Assembly (NCBI RefSeq): GCF_029853675.1
Contig: NZ_CP122539.1
Span: 496,001-560,000, forward strand
Reading direction: 5' to 3'
DNA length: 64,000 nt
Source: Tenacibaculum tangerinum
GTDB taxonomy: Bacteria; Bacteroidota; Bacteroidia; Flavobacteriales; Flavobacteriaceae
The position numbers and the translations under genes were made by a program. Shown here in pieces: positions 1 through 7,740 of this stretch (its first letter is position 1; every line of letters begins with the position of its first letter). The notes beneath the pieces are model-generated. The model was given only the letters and a program-made list of their open reading frames with translations. It had not been told where the DNA came from and ran no database searches.

Positions 1-1080
1 CAAGTACGTTATACTGCTGAAAGAGACGGAATTTTACAAGTCTTTGAAAAATTAGATGCTAAGATATTTACCAACGCTTGCGGACCATGTATTGGTCAAT
101 GGGCACGTTACGAAGACCCAAAGAATGCACCTAAAAATTCAATAGTCCACTCATTCAATAGAAATTTTGCAAAACGTGCTGATGGTAACCCAAATACACA
201 CGCATTTGTGGCTTCACCAGAATTAACAGCAGCTATTGCCATTGCAGGACGTTTAGATTTTAATCCGTTAAAAGATACCTTAATTAATGAGAATGGAGAA
301 GAGGTAATGTTAGACGAACCAACAGGTTGGGAATTGCCTCCGAAAGGATTTGAAGTTGACGACAACGGATATTTAGCACCAGAAGCTGATGGAAGTCATG
401 TAGTCATAAATGTAGACCCTAATTCAGAACGTTTAGAATTATTAACCCCATTCGAACCTATAGGAGATACGATTCAAGGAGCAAAACTATTAATCAAAGC
501 ATATGGTAAATGTACAACCGACCACATTTCGATGGCAGGACCTTGGTTACGTTACCGCGGACACTTAGACAATATCTCTAACAATATGTTAATTGGTGCA
601 GTAAATGCGTTTAACATGAAAACAAACTTCGTGAAAAACCAATTAACAGGCGAGTACGATGCAGTACCTAAAGTACAGCGTGAATACAAAGCAAAAGGAA
701 TTAAAACAGTAGTTGTAGGAGATCACAACTATGGTGAAGGTTCTTCTCGTGAACATGCGGCAATGGAACCTCGTCATTTAGGGGTGGCTGCCGTATTGGT
801 AAAATCATTTGCACGTATTCACGAAACAAACTTAAAGAAACAAGGAATGCTAGGTTTAACGTTTGCGAACGAAGCAGACTATGATTTAATTCAAGAAGAT
901 GACACGTTCAACTTCGTAGACCTAAATGAGTTTGCTCCAGGGAAACCATTAACAATTGAGGTGGTTCATGCTGATGGTTCCAAAGATACGATCATGGCGA
1001 ACCATACCTATAATGAAGGACAAATTGAATGGTATAAAGAAGGTTCGGCTTTAAACTTAATCAAAAAGCAAAATGCCTAA
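1..1080 (+). CDS. acn: Aconitate hydratase, C-terminal part (5' end outside window)
   Basis: Catalyses citrate to isocitrate in the TCA cycle. The frame is open from the first base, so this is the 3' part of a gene that begins before the window; about 359 residues are visible out of the usual ~755 of the mitochondrial-type enzyme found in Bacteroidota. Two of the three cysteine ligands of the 4Fe-4S cluster lie in ACGPCIGQW (about residues 31-39 of the visible part). The swivel domain carries [10 protein letters not shown], the substrate-binding Ser/Arg loop of aconitases. The first internal Met (base 208) is not the start, because conserved sequence continues upstream of it. A strong intrinsic terminator follows. 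No damage is seen. Confidence 0.95.
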   Translation, partial: QVRYTAERDGILQVFEKLDAKIFTNACGPCIGQWARYEDPKNAPKNSIVHSFNRNFAKRADGNPNTHAFVASPELTAAIAIAGRLDFNPLKDTLINENGEEVMLDEPTGWELPPKGFEVDDNGYLAPEADGSHVVINVDPNSERLELLTPFEPIGDTIQGAKLLIKAYGKCTTDHISMAGPWLRYRGHLDNISNNMLIGAVNAFNMKTNFVKNQLTGEYDAVPKVQREYKAKGIKTVVVGDHNYGEGSSREHAAMEPRHLGVAAVLVKSFARIHETNLKKQGMLGLTFANEADYDLIQEDDTFNFVDLNEFAPGKPLTIEVVHADGSKDTIMANHTYNEGQIEWYKEGSALNLIKKQNA

Positions 1081-1111
1081 ACAGTATTTTTAAAAAATAA
1101 GTAAAGCTAAA

Positions 1112-1139
1112 AGCTCTGGAGTTTTCCAGAGCTTTTTTT
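1112..1139 (+). terminator. Intrinsic terminator of the aconitase gene
   Basis: Perfect 9-bp stem AGCTCTGGA / TCCAGAGCT with a 4-nt loop, followed by seven T. It lies 32 nt after the aconitase stop codon. Confidence 0.9.
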
Positions 1140-1184
1140 GTAAAGAAGTTTTAAAACGAACGACATAGTTACAAAGGCAAAACT

Positions 1185-1856
1185 ATGAGTGCACTTTGGT
1201 ATTTCGAAGACGTAAACTTATTTAAAATATTATGTCCACACAGATATAAAGATTATAAACAAGAACATTGTTTGTCTGTGTATAAAAAAAAGGATTACAT
1301 ATATTTTGAAGAAGACGCCGCCAGCAAGCTCTATTTAATAGATAAAGGAAAAGTTAAACTAGGTTATTATACCGAAGAAGGAGAAGAAGTAATTAAGGCA
1401 ATATTGTCGAAGGGAGAAATTTTTGGTGAAAAGGCAATTTTAGGAATTGATACAAGAAACGAATTCGCACAATCTATTGATAATACTACAGTAGTTTGCC
1501 CTGTATCTACAGAAACGATGCACTCATTAATGAGAAAAAATGTATCACTTAGTTTTAAAATATATAAATTCATTGGAATAAGAATTAAAAAACTAGAACG
1601 AAGGCTTCAATTATTACTATTCAAAGATACACGTACCCGTTTGTTAGAATTTTTTAAAGAACTATGTGAAGACTATGGTCACGAATGTGAAAAAACAGGA
1701 GACCAAATAATCGAACACCCGTACACTCAAAAAGATATTGCAACACTTATAGGAACCTCAAGACCAACTTTAAATACGTTAATGAATGAGTTAAAACAAG
1801 AAAAAATGATTGATTTTAACAGAAAAGAAATACGATTGCTAAAAAAAGTTGCCTAA
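1185..1856 (+). CDS. Crp/Fnr-family transcriptional regulator
   Basis: A 223-residue cytoplasmic DNA-binding regulator. The N-terminal half (about residues 25-130) is a cyclic-nucleotide-binding-type beta-roll with the typical LYLIDKGKVKL and KGEIFGEKAI segments. The C-terminal part (about 150-220) is a Crp-type winged helix with the recognition region YTQKDIATLIGTSRPTLNTLMNEL written here only as a landmark: TSRPTLN is the core. No Fnr-like cysteine cluster is evident at the N-terminus (CPH is the only early cysteine motif), so an oxygen-sensing Fe-S role is not supported. The effector ligand is unknown. It precedes an RskA-like lipoprotein that has its own promoter, so the two are probably separate transcription units. 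Confidence 0.9.
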   Translation: MSALWYFEDVNLFKILCPHRYKDYKQEHCLSVYKKKDYIYFEEDAASKLYLIDKGKVKLGYYTEEGEEVIKAILSKGEIFGEKAILGIDTRNEFAQSIDNTTVVCPVSTETMHSLMRKNVSLSFKIYKFIGIRIKKLERRLQLLLFKDTRTRLLEFFKELCEDYGHECEKTGDQIIEHPYTQKDIATLIGTSRPTLNTLMNELKQEKMIDFNRKEIRLLKKVA

Positions 1857-1894
1857 GTGTAAGCTAGCTAACATTTTACTGAAAAATAGGTCGA

Positions 1895-1902
1895 TACCTT
1901 TG
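1895..1902 (+). promoter_or_regulatory. Bacteroidota -7 promoter element (TACCTTTG)
   Basis: Matches TAnnTTTG, the Bacteroidota housekeeping -7 element, 30 nt upstream of the next start codon. The -33 region is weak by eye. Confidence 0.6.
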
Positions 1903-1931
1903 TTTTTGTATAACTTAAAATTACAAAAACA

Positions 1932-2816
1932 ATGAAAAAAATACTTTTAACAGTAGCAGCAATAAGTGCGTTAACTTTTACTGCTTGTAGTAATGACGAT
2001 GATAATACACCAACTACCTCAAACCTAAGTTTAAACGTGAGCGGTTTAGAAAATCTAGGAGCAGACTATGTATATGAGGGCTGGATTATTGTGGGAGGAG
2101 CACCCGTATCGACAGGAACATTTAATGTAAATGATTCAGGCGAATTGTCGCAAACCTCTTTTGTAGTAGATTCAGACATGCTATCATCAGCATCTACTTT
2201 TGTACTATCAATCGAGCCAGCAAACGATTCAGACCCTGCACCAGCAGCCACTAAAATTTTAGCAGGAGACTTTTCAGGAAGCTCAGCAAGTATTACTTCA
2301 ACAGGAATTGTTGGAGATTTTTCGAATGCAGCAGGGAAGTATATTTTAGCAACCCCTACAGATGGCATGAGCAACAACGAAAGAAGTGGTATTTGGTTCT
2401 TAGACCTTACAGGAGGAAGTCCAGCCACCAGCTTATCACTACCTACCTTATCAGCAGGATGGAAGTATGAAGGATGGGTTGTTATGAACGGTACCCCAAT
2501 TAGTACAGGAACATTTACCGATGCAGCCATGGCAGACGATAATGCAGCAACAACAACGTTTAAAGGAGATGTAAATGACGGGCCAGCTTTTCCAGGAGAA
2601 GACTATATAAACAATGCACCGACAGGATTAATGTTTCCAACAGATTTAAGAGGAGCGACTGCAGTTATTTCAGTAGAGCCAGATCCAGACAACAGTCCGA
2701 ATCCATTTACCTTAAAACCTTTAGCACACGGAGTACCAGCAGATGCTAACGACCATGTAACATATACCATGGGAGCAGGACCTGTTGTTCAAATTAGCGG
2801 TACGGTAACAAGGTAG
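1932..2816 (+). CDS. Lipoprotein with two RskA-like (anti-sigma-K C-terminal-type) domains
   Basis: A 294-residue exported lipoprotein: a type II signal peptide ends at LTFTAC-SN, with an acidic stretch (NDDDN) after the lipidated Cys, often associated with surface lipoproteins in this phylum. Two related domains follow (about residues 30-145 and 150-290). Each begins with a YEGW(I/V)V(V/M)xGxP(V/I)STGTF motif and ends with an SxEP segment, which resembles the periplasmic domain of RskA-type anti-sigma factors. There is no transmembrane helix, no ZAS/HTH domain and no neighbouring sigma factor, so an anti-sigma function is not supported; the fold similarity is the safe statement. A terminator follows directly. 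Confidence 0.75.
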   Translation: MKKILLTVAAISALTFTACSNDDDNTPTTSNLSLNVSGLENLGADYVYEGWIIVGGAPVSTGTFNVNDSGELSQTSFVVDSDMLSSASTFVLSIEPANDSDPAPAATKILAGDFSGSSASITSTGIVGDFSNAAGKYILATPTDGMSNNERSGIWFLDLTGGSPATSLSLPTLSAGWKYEGWVVMNGTPISTGTFTDAAMADDNAATTTFKGDVNDGPAFPGEDYINNAPTGLMFPTDLRGATAVISVEPDPDNSPNPFTLKPLAHGVPADANDHVTYTMGAGPVVQISGTVTR

Positions 2817-2842
2817 AAAAACCTGTATTAGTTATAAATATA

Positions 2843-2876
2843 AGAGTAATCAAGTATCTTTGGTTACTCTTTTTTT
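2843..2876 (+). terminator. Intrinsic terminator of the RskA-like lipoprotein gene
   Basis: 11-bp stem (2843-2853 with 2860-2870, one T-G wobble) with a 6-nt loop, followed by a T run. A TAnnTTTG promoter motif lies inside the loop and 3' arm. Confidence 0.85.
2855..2862 (+). promoter_or_regulatory. Candidate -7 element (TATCTTTG) for the M23 peptidase gene
   Basis: TAnnTTTG match 28 nt before the ATG of the next gene, embedded in the upstream gene's terminator hairpin. It could be coincidental. Confidence 0.45.
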
Positions 2877-2890
2877 ATAGAAGTATAATT

Positions 2891-3589
2891 ATGACAGATT
2901 TTTTAAAAAACATATCTCAACAACCCTTGCACGTAGTTGATGCGAGCATACCTTTAACACAATACACTCCAATATCAATAGCAGCATCGAACGAAGAATT
3001 ATCGTTCGATGTTTCCTCATCTAAAGAATGGGAGTCATATTTAGCAACCTTTTTTTCGAAGCACCAAAAAACGGTTGCGTACGGCGGATATTTAGAAACA
3101 AGAGCTATTTATAACAGAAGCGAGCACTTCAATAAATTATCAGCAGAAAATCAACGAAACATTCATTTAGGAATAGATGTATGGTGTGATGCAGGCACTG
3201 CTGTTCTAGCTGTTTTAGATGGAGAAGTACACAGTTTTAAAAACAACACCAATTACGGAGATTATGGACCAACAATTCTTCTTAAACATTCCATAGCGGG
3301 GCAGGAGTTTTACTCCTTATACGGGCACTTATCATTAGCATCTCTTGAAAATTTGGAAGTTGGGAAAAAGGTAAAACAAGGAGCGCAAATAGGAACTTTG
3401 GGCGATAGTTCGGTGAACGGAGACTATGCACCACATTTACATTTTCAGCTTATTTTAGATATTGAAGATTATAACGGAGACTACCCGGGAGTCGCTTCAA
3501 AAAAGACCTTAGATTATTACAAGGAAAATTGTCCGAACCCTAATTTATTATTAAAATTGCCGGATGAAACGAACATCATGAATTACTAA
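2891..3589 (+). CDS. M23-family (LytM-type) metallopeptidase
   Basis: A 232-residue peptidase predicted to cleave peptidoglycan cross-bridges or a related substrate. The zinc site is intact: HLGIDVW (HxxxD, about residues 97-103) and HLHF (about 177-180), with the intervening LYGHLS motif (about 142). The catalytic domain fills the C-terminal two thirds. No clear signal peptide is seen at the N-terminus, which is unusual for a cell-wall enzyme, so export by another route or a cytoplasmic substrate remains open. It is followed 11 nt later by the DUF6495 gene, probably co-transcribed. Confidence 0.88.
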   Translation: MTDFLKNISQQPLHVVDASIPLTQYTPISIAASNEELSFDVSSSKEWESYLATFFSKHQKTVAYGGYLETRAIYNRSEHFNKLSAENQRNIHLGIDVWCDAGTAVLAVLDGEVHSFKNNTNYGDYGPTILLKHSIAGQEFYSLYGHLSLASLENLEVGKKVKQGAQIGTLGDSSVNGDYAPHLHFQLILDIEDYNGDYPGVASKKTLDYYKENCPNPNLLLKLPDETNIMNY

Positions 3590-3600
3590 AATTTGAACCT

Positions 3601-4074
3601 TTGAAATATAGACAACTTACCAAAGAGCAGTTTGTAGGATTGCATGAAGAATTTGCACGCTTTTTAGCATCGCAAAACATCGATAAAAATGAATGGGATG
3701 CACTAAAAAGAGAAAAACCACACGTAGCAGAAGATGAGATGAATGTATTTAGCGATGTCGTTTGGGATGATGTACTCACAAAAACAGCGTACTTAGAACA
3801 TTTTTCTCCAAAGTTGGTCAACCTATTCAAATGCGAGGATGAAGAGATACATCGTATTGTGATAAAAATTGATAAAGAGGTCAATGTTTTAGAGCAAGAA
3901 GGATTTGAGTGGTTACTTAAAAATCCAACCGATGACACCATTGAAATTTTAAGAGGTTCAAAAGCATATCAAGAAGAAAGAAATGTGGAGCTATTCGATT
4001 TAATTGAAAAAGGAAGTAACATTTCTAAAGGAGAACTCTACGAATATTTTGACCGATTAACCTCAAATTCATAA
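3601..4074 (+). CDS. DUF6495-type hypothetical protein, TTG start
   Basis: A 157-residue acidic, probably alpha-helical soluble protein that resembles the flavobacterial family annotated DUF6495 (starts MKYRxLTKEQF). No function is known. The only in-frame initiator before the conserved MKYRQLTKEQF segment is TTG; there is no in-frame ATG upstream. No signal peptide, cysteines or metal motif stand out apart from one Cys mid-protein. It ends 3 nt from the convergent sirtuin gene, so the two share a very short 3' boundary. Confidence 0.75.
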   Translation: MKYRQLTKEQFVGLHEEFARFLASQNIDKNEWDALKREKPHVAEDEMNVFSDVVWDDVLTKTAYLEHFSPKLVNLFKCEDEEIHRIVIKIDKEVNVLEQEGFEWLLKNPTDDTIEILRGSKAYQEERNVELFDLIEKGSNISKGELYEYFDRLTSNS

Positions 4075-4077
4075 AAT

Positions 4078-4773
4078 CTAACCATCAAGGTCTTTCAGTA
4101 TAGTGATTAAAGCGTCAGTACCCCTGCTCGCTACCTCTTTAATGATCGTCAAGTTGTTAAAATCATTTTTAGTAATCGTAGGTCTTGGGTCGATAAAATA
4201 AATAGGCGTATCGTAGGACACGTAGTTGATCAAACTCGCTGCGGGATATACTTGCATCGAAGTTCCGATAATTACTAAAATATCGGCTTGCGAAGTAATT
4301 TCAGCAGCCTTTTCTAAAAGCGGCACATCTTCACCAAACCAAACAATATGCGGGCGTAATTGGGCATTTTCTTCGCATACATCACCCATAACAATATCTT
4401 TATGCCAATCGTAAACAAGGTGTTTATTTTGAGTGCTACGCGCTTTTAACAATTCACCATGTAAATGAAGTACTTGGGTACTACCTGCTCGCTCATGCAA
4501 ATCGTCTACATTTTGAGTGATAATGTCAACTTTAAAGTCATTTTCTAAAGAAGCCAGATTGTAATGTGCTTTGTTAGGAGCAACCTCTAAAAGTTGTCTT
4601 CTGCGTTGATTGTAAAAATCTAATACCAATGCAGGATTTGCACGAAACCCCTGCGGAGAAGCTACTTCGTAAATATCGTGCCCCTCCCACAAACCATCGG
4701 CATCTCTAAACGTTTTCAACCCACTTTCGGCACTCATTCCTGCCCCTGTTAATACCACCAATCGTTTTTTCAT
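4078..4773 (-). CDS. cobB: NAD-dependent protein deacylase, Sir2/CobB family
   Basis: A 231-residue sirtuin that removes acyl groups from lysine using NAD+. The NAD-binding motif GAGMSAESGLKTFR lies at about residues 10-23, TQNVDDLH at about 95-102, and the catalytic histidine in LHLHGEL at about 117-123, followed by VWFGE and VIGTSMQVYPA. The usual four-cysteine zinc knuckle is not recognisable: the segment between HGEL and VWFGE has a single Cys. Length is close to bacterial CobB. The start ATG leaves a 111-nt divergent region shared with trmH. Confidence 0.93.
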   Translation of the reverse strand: MKKRLVVLTGAGMSAESGLKTFRDADGLWEGHDIYEVASPQGFRANPALVLDFYNQRRRQLLEVAPNKAHYNLASLENDFKVDIITQNVDDLHERAGSTQVLHLHGELLKARSTQNKHLVYDWHKDIVMGDVCEENAQLRPHIVWFGEDVPLLEKAAEITSQADILVIIGTSMQVYPAASLINYVSYDTPIYFIDPRPTITKNDFNNLTIIKEVASRGTDALITILKDLDG

Positions 4774-4872
4774 AGATAAAAAATAAAGTCAAAAAATTAA
4801 TGTTAAAATATCTAGCGTGCCATTAAAAAGACACGAGCCTATTTCTCTGCGATTAAAAATAGGAAAAATTAC

Positions 4873-4880
4873 TATGTTTG
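4873..4880 (+). promoter_or_regulatory. trmH: -7 element (TATGTTTG) just before trmH
   Basis: TAnnTTTG match that ends only 4 nt before the trmH ATG. If used, the transcript would be leaderless or nearly so. Confidence 0.55.
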
Positions 4881-4884
4881 TTAC

Positions 4885-5553
4885 ATGATTGATGAAGGAT
4901 TATTAGCGTATTTAGAAGGATACATTACAGAAAAAAGAAAAGAAACGTTTCACCGAGTTTTAAACGAACGAACACGTCATTTCACCGTAGTGTTAGAAGA
5001 TATTTATCAGCCACACAATGCAAGTGCGGTGGTAAGAAGCTGCGATATTTTCGGAGTACAAGATGTATATGCGATTGAAAATAAATTCGTTAATAAAGTA
5101 TCTAGGCATGTGGCAAAAGGAAGCCAGAAATGGTTAGACATTCATCGATATAAAGAAGATGGAGACAATACAAAAACTTGTTTAGAAGAATTACGAGCAA
5201 AAGGGTATCAAATTATAGGAACCACGCCACATACCAATTCTTGTATGTTAGCGGATTTTGACGTAACTAAAAAAACGGCGTTTGTTTTTGGTGCTGAAAA
5301 AGATGGAATTTCAGATGCTATCAAACAAGAAGCAGATGGATTTTTAAAAATTCCGATGGTAGGTTTTACCGAAAGTTTAAATATATCGGTAGCAGCGGCA
5401 ATTACCCTACAAGATGTAACCACACGTTTAAAAAAAACAGCGGTCAACTGGCAACTTTCAGCAGAGGAAAAGAAGATGTTGTATTTTAAATGGATACAAA
5501 ACACCCTTAAAGATCCAGAGAAACTCATAGCGCATTATTATAATAGACAGTAA
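4885..5553 (+). CDS. trmH: tRNA (guanosine-2'-O-)-methyltransferase, SpoU/TrmH family
   Basis: A 222-residue SPOUT enzyme predicted to methylate the ribose of G18 in the tRNA D-loop using S-adenosylmethionine. Motif 1 is NASAVVRSCDIFG (about residues 46-58); the knot region shows FGAEKDGIS (about 136-144) and IPMVGFTESLNISVAAAI (about 155-172), with the catalytic/ligand Asn-Ser pair of TrmH. The N-terminal helical region is short, as in TrmH rather than TrmL or RlmB. The start is fixed by the family's usual N-terminus and by a promoter element directly upstream. Confidence 0.9.
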   Translation: MIDEGLLAYLEGYITEKRKETFHRVLNERTRHFTVVLEDIYQPHNASAVVRSCDIFGVQDVYAIENKFVNKVSRHVAKGSQKWLDIHRYKEDGDNTKTCLEELRAKGYQIIGTTPHTNSCMLADFDVTKKTAFVFGAEKDGISDAIKQEADGFLKIPMVGFTESLNISVAAAITLQDVTTRLKKTAVNWQLSAEEKKMLYFKWIQNTLKDPEKLIAHYYNRQ

Positions 5554-5609
5554 TCAATTTTGTATAAAATAGATGTCATAGTAAACAAGAGAGAAAAAAT
5601 ATAAGCTAA

Positions 5610-5777
5610 ATGATAAGAAAGAAAATTATAGGTTTTGTTATTATTTTAATGGGCATGTTAGTCCTTTTTTATAAAGAAGATAGGTTTTGTGGTTGGGCAG
5701 GATGTGTTGATCTATCTTTGGAAAATATAATTATTAGTTTAATTTTAATACTGGTAGGAGCCTTGTTTTTTAAATAG
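5610..5777 (+). CDS. Small membrane protein, 55 residues
   Basis: An ATG-initiated frame with two hydrophobic segments: about residues 5-20 (IIGFVIILMGMLVLFY) and 38-54 (IIISLILILVGALFF). They are separated by a short loop with two cysteines (FCGWAGC). The pattern suggests a hairpin-like inner-membrane protein with a possible disulfide in the loop. It lies 56 nt after trmH on the same strand. No family is recognised. The composition is too regular in hydrophobicity for a chance frame, but no homology test was possible. Confidence 0.55.
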   Translation: MIRKKIIGFVIILMGMLVLFYKEDRFCGWAGCVDLSLENIIISLILILVGALFFK

Positions 5778-6575
5778 TTGAGCTTAATACGTTATAGAAA
5801 TCACGTTAAATGATATACCTATGAAAGAATTCATACTATTTATGGTTTTTTATTTCGCATTGAGGTTTACTGTCTCTTCGAGTAAAATTAGTTGAATGAA
5901 ATGAAAATAATTTTGTATCGAGAAGTATTAGCATGTCTCTCGATAGCGCTGCTGAGCCTAGCCGAAGTACCATTTTTAAATCATTACTATCCTTAAAAAT
6001 CACTCGAACTGATGGTATGCGAAAAAATTATTCGTTAATCGCCTCACGCGAGTATAGAATATCTACGACCTGCTGAAATAGAACTCAAAATCGGAATCAA
6101 TAACTTTAAAAAGTCGCTTAAAAAAAGCTATAAAATTTAGTAGGTGTCCTAATCATAACGACACACGAAGCCTAATTGGAGTGATACTCCATGCCTAATT
6201 GGAGTTGTCTAGTCCTGAAATATGGCTACAGGTTAAAGATTGATTTTACCCTGATAATTTACATACCATATTTGGTGTTTTAAAGGCTAAAGATAAATGT
6301 AATCTTGTTTGGTTGTATAGATTGACAGCACTTTTTGTTGCTTTTCATGGTAACAGTTTGAATTTAAAGTTAGTAAATTGTAATTTATAACTGTCCTGAT
6401 TTTAGGGGGATGTCAAAAAAAATGTACCCCATTACTTAACATCTTTTGTTCTAAGCTTTCTAAAAGAAGAAAATAAGGAGTTAAAAATTTTGGTTTAGTG
6501 CTAAATAAAGTCCTTAAATATCTTTAAAATGAATTCCTTTTTTTGAAATTTGGGGGTTGTGCATCAGCTACTAGT
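5778..6575. other. Non-coding edge of the accessory island
   Basis: About 800 bases without a convincing gene. It contains a 24-codon frame (5821-5895) too short to support, a REP-like stretch around 5945-5972 (GCTGAGCCTAGCCGAAG, related to the insert in pyrD), and the three 23-bp repeat units at 6148-6216. The rest is AT-rich, with no tRNA or clear terminator seen. Confidence 0.6.
6148..6216. repeat. Left array of 23-bp palindromic tandem repeats, 3 units
   Basis: Three consecutive 23-bp units starting CCTAAT at 6148, 6171 and 6194. The middle one carries the near-palindrome GGAGTGATACTCC (6178-6190). The first and third are degenerate. The same family forms a longer array at 13940-14169, in the same orientation. 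Confidence 0.75.
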
Positions 6576-6590
6576 GTTGGCAATAGTTAT

Positions 6591-7595
6591 TTAATTATCG
6601 AAATATTCAAATTCATAAAACATTTCAAATTCTCTATTTGTTACACTATTCACATATCGTTCATATATTATATTATCCAAATGATCTAATTTATAATTAA
6701 TGGAGTCTATTTCTTTATGATCTCTCAAATGGTTAGTGAATATTGAAATTGTTTGAATTCCTTTTTCGTCATATTTATAAAAACTTGTGCAGCAATATTC
6801 ATTATCTCTGTATGTTATGTTACTTTTTACTCTATCCATTTCGTCATAAGTATTGAAAATAGTATGATAACCGTATTTATGCTTTAACATTTTATATGTT
6901 TTAGAGTATATAAAAACTTCTTTTGTTATTTCTTTTGAAGCTGAAGTTCTTGTAATTATAATCTTATTTCCAACATATGAGATTTTTTTAGTATACCTTT
7001 TGTTAGGATTTCTATTTATTATTTTTGTTGGTTTACCATCTGCTAAATACTCAATAATTATATCTAGGTTATATTCATAATTTTTATTTTCTTGTAAGTT
7101 ATTTTCTATAATATTTTTTATTCTATTTTTTTTGTCATAGCTGATTTTTTTTATTGTTAGAGTATCACCATTTCTTACGTTTATCTGTTTAATCAAATTA
7201 TTGTTGGAATCATAGTAATATTTTGCTGTTCCTGCATATTTATATTCAGACTCGATTTTATACCCTTCCTTATTAAATCTATCCATTCTATCAAATTCTT
7301 TGTAAGAATCACTTGAACCTTTTCTATATGTGATAACTTTTTTGACATTACCTTTGTAATCACTTTTATTATAGTCCAAAATATTTTTTTTATTTGGAAT
7401 AAAATTCAAATTATCGTCTATTTTTGCGTACTTAAAGTTAAAATTAGGTATTGAATCAACTTCTTGTTTCAAGATATCATAGTCAGATAAATCAATAAAT
7501 TTGGTGTTTTGTGTTTTCAGATTATTACTTGATTCAGGTTTTTTTTTGCATTGACTCAAGCTAAGAAATGTAAATATTAAAAAAAGGTATTTCAT
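6591..7595 (-). CDS. Lipoprotein with YD-like beta repeats (cassette cargo)
   Basis: A 334-residue protein with a type II signal peptide: MKYLFLIFTFLSLSQ then lipidated Cys in SQCKKK. The mature part is rich in Tyr, Lys, Asn and Ile and has loosely repeated Yx(Y/F)D/NxxNxxxx segments (for example YYYDSNNNLIKQ and FYKYDEKGIQT) of the kind seen in YD/RHS-like cell-surface proteins. It lacks an RHS core, so it is not a toxin of that class. A TTG seven codons upstream is rejected as start because it falls in the cassette core. The inverse core site follows the stop by 7 nt. The function is unknown; an immunity, surface or defence role cannot be distinguished. Confidence 0.6.
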   Translation of the reverse strand: MKYLFLIFTFLSLSQCKKKPESSNNLKTQNTKFIDLSDYDILKQEVDSIPNFNFKYAKIDDNLNFIPNKKNILDYNKSDYKGNVKKVITYRKGSSDSYKEFDRMDRFNKEGYKIESEYKYAGTAKYYYDSNNNLIKQINVRNGDTLTIKKISYDKKNRIKNIIENNLQENKNYEYNLDIIIEYLADGKPTKIINRNPNKRYTKKISYVGNKIIITRTSASKEITKEVFIYSKTYKMLKHKYGYHTIFNTYDEMDRVKSNITYRDNEYCCTSFYKYDEKGIQTISIFTNHLRDHKEIDSINYKLDHLDNIIYERYVNSVTNREFEMFYEFEYFDN

Positions 7596-7610
7596 TATTT
7601 TTATAATTAT

Positions 7611-7740
7611 TGTCAACGTTCAGTATAAGAATAGTAGCCGAGTGCGTTGCACTTCCCTGTCAAGTAACTGGAAAGTTGAAGCGGGCTACAGCCCTTGAAA
7701 TTACTACTGTCTCGGCTATTATTTTTATACATTGTTAGGC
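7611..7740 (-). other. attC-like recombination site between the PD-(D/E)XK and lipoprotein cassettes
   Basis: About 130 nt. On the plus strand, TGTCAAC at the left and GTTAGGC at the right enclose 20-nt inverted arms (7623-7642 and 7711-7730) that match at 18 of 20 positions. The left arm starts 5 nt inside AAC and the right arm ends 3 nt before GTT. The stop codon of the neighbouring gene lies inside the GTTAGGC core, as is common in integron cassettes. Confidence 0.6.

Noticed and set aside
5821..5895. 24-codon hydrophobic frame
   Set aside because: Too short and without supporting signals to call a gene.
6434..6583. Complete attC site downstream of the lipoprotein cassette
   Set aside because: ACTTAAC at 6434 could be an opposite core, but no inverted arms were found between it and the GTTGGCAA core.
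6591..7595. RHS/YD-repeat toxin
   Set aside because: Only short YD-like segments in a 334-residue lipoprotein, with no RHS core or toxic C-terminal domain.
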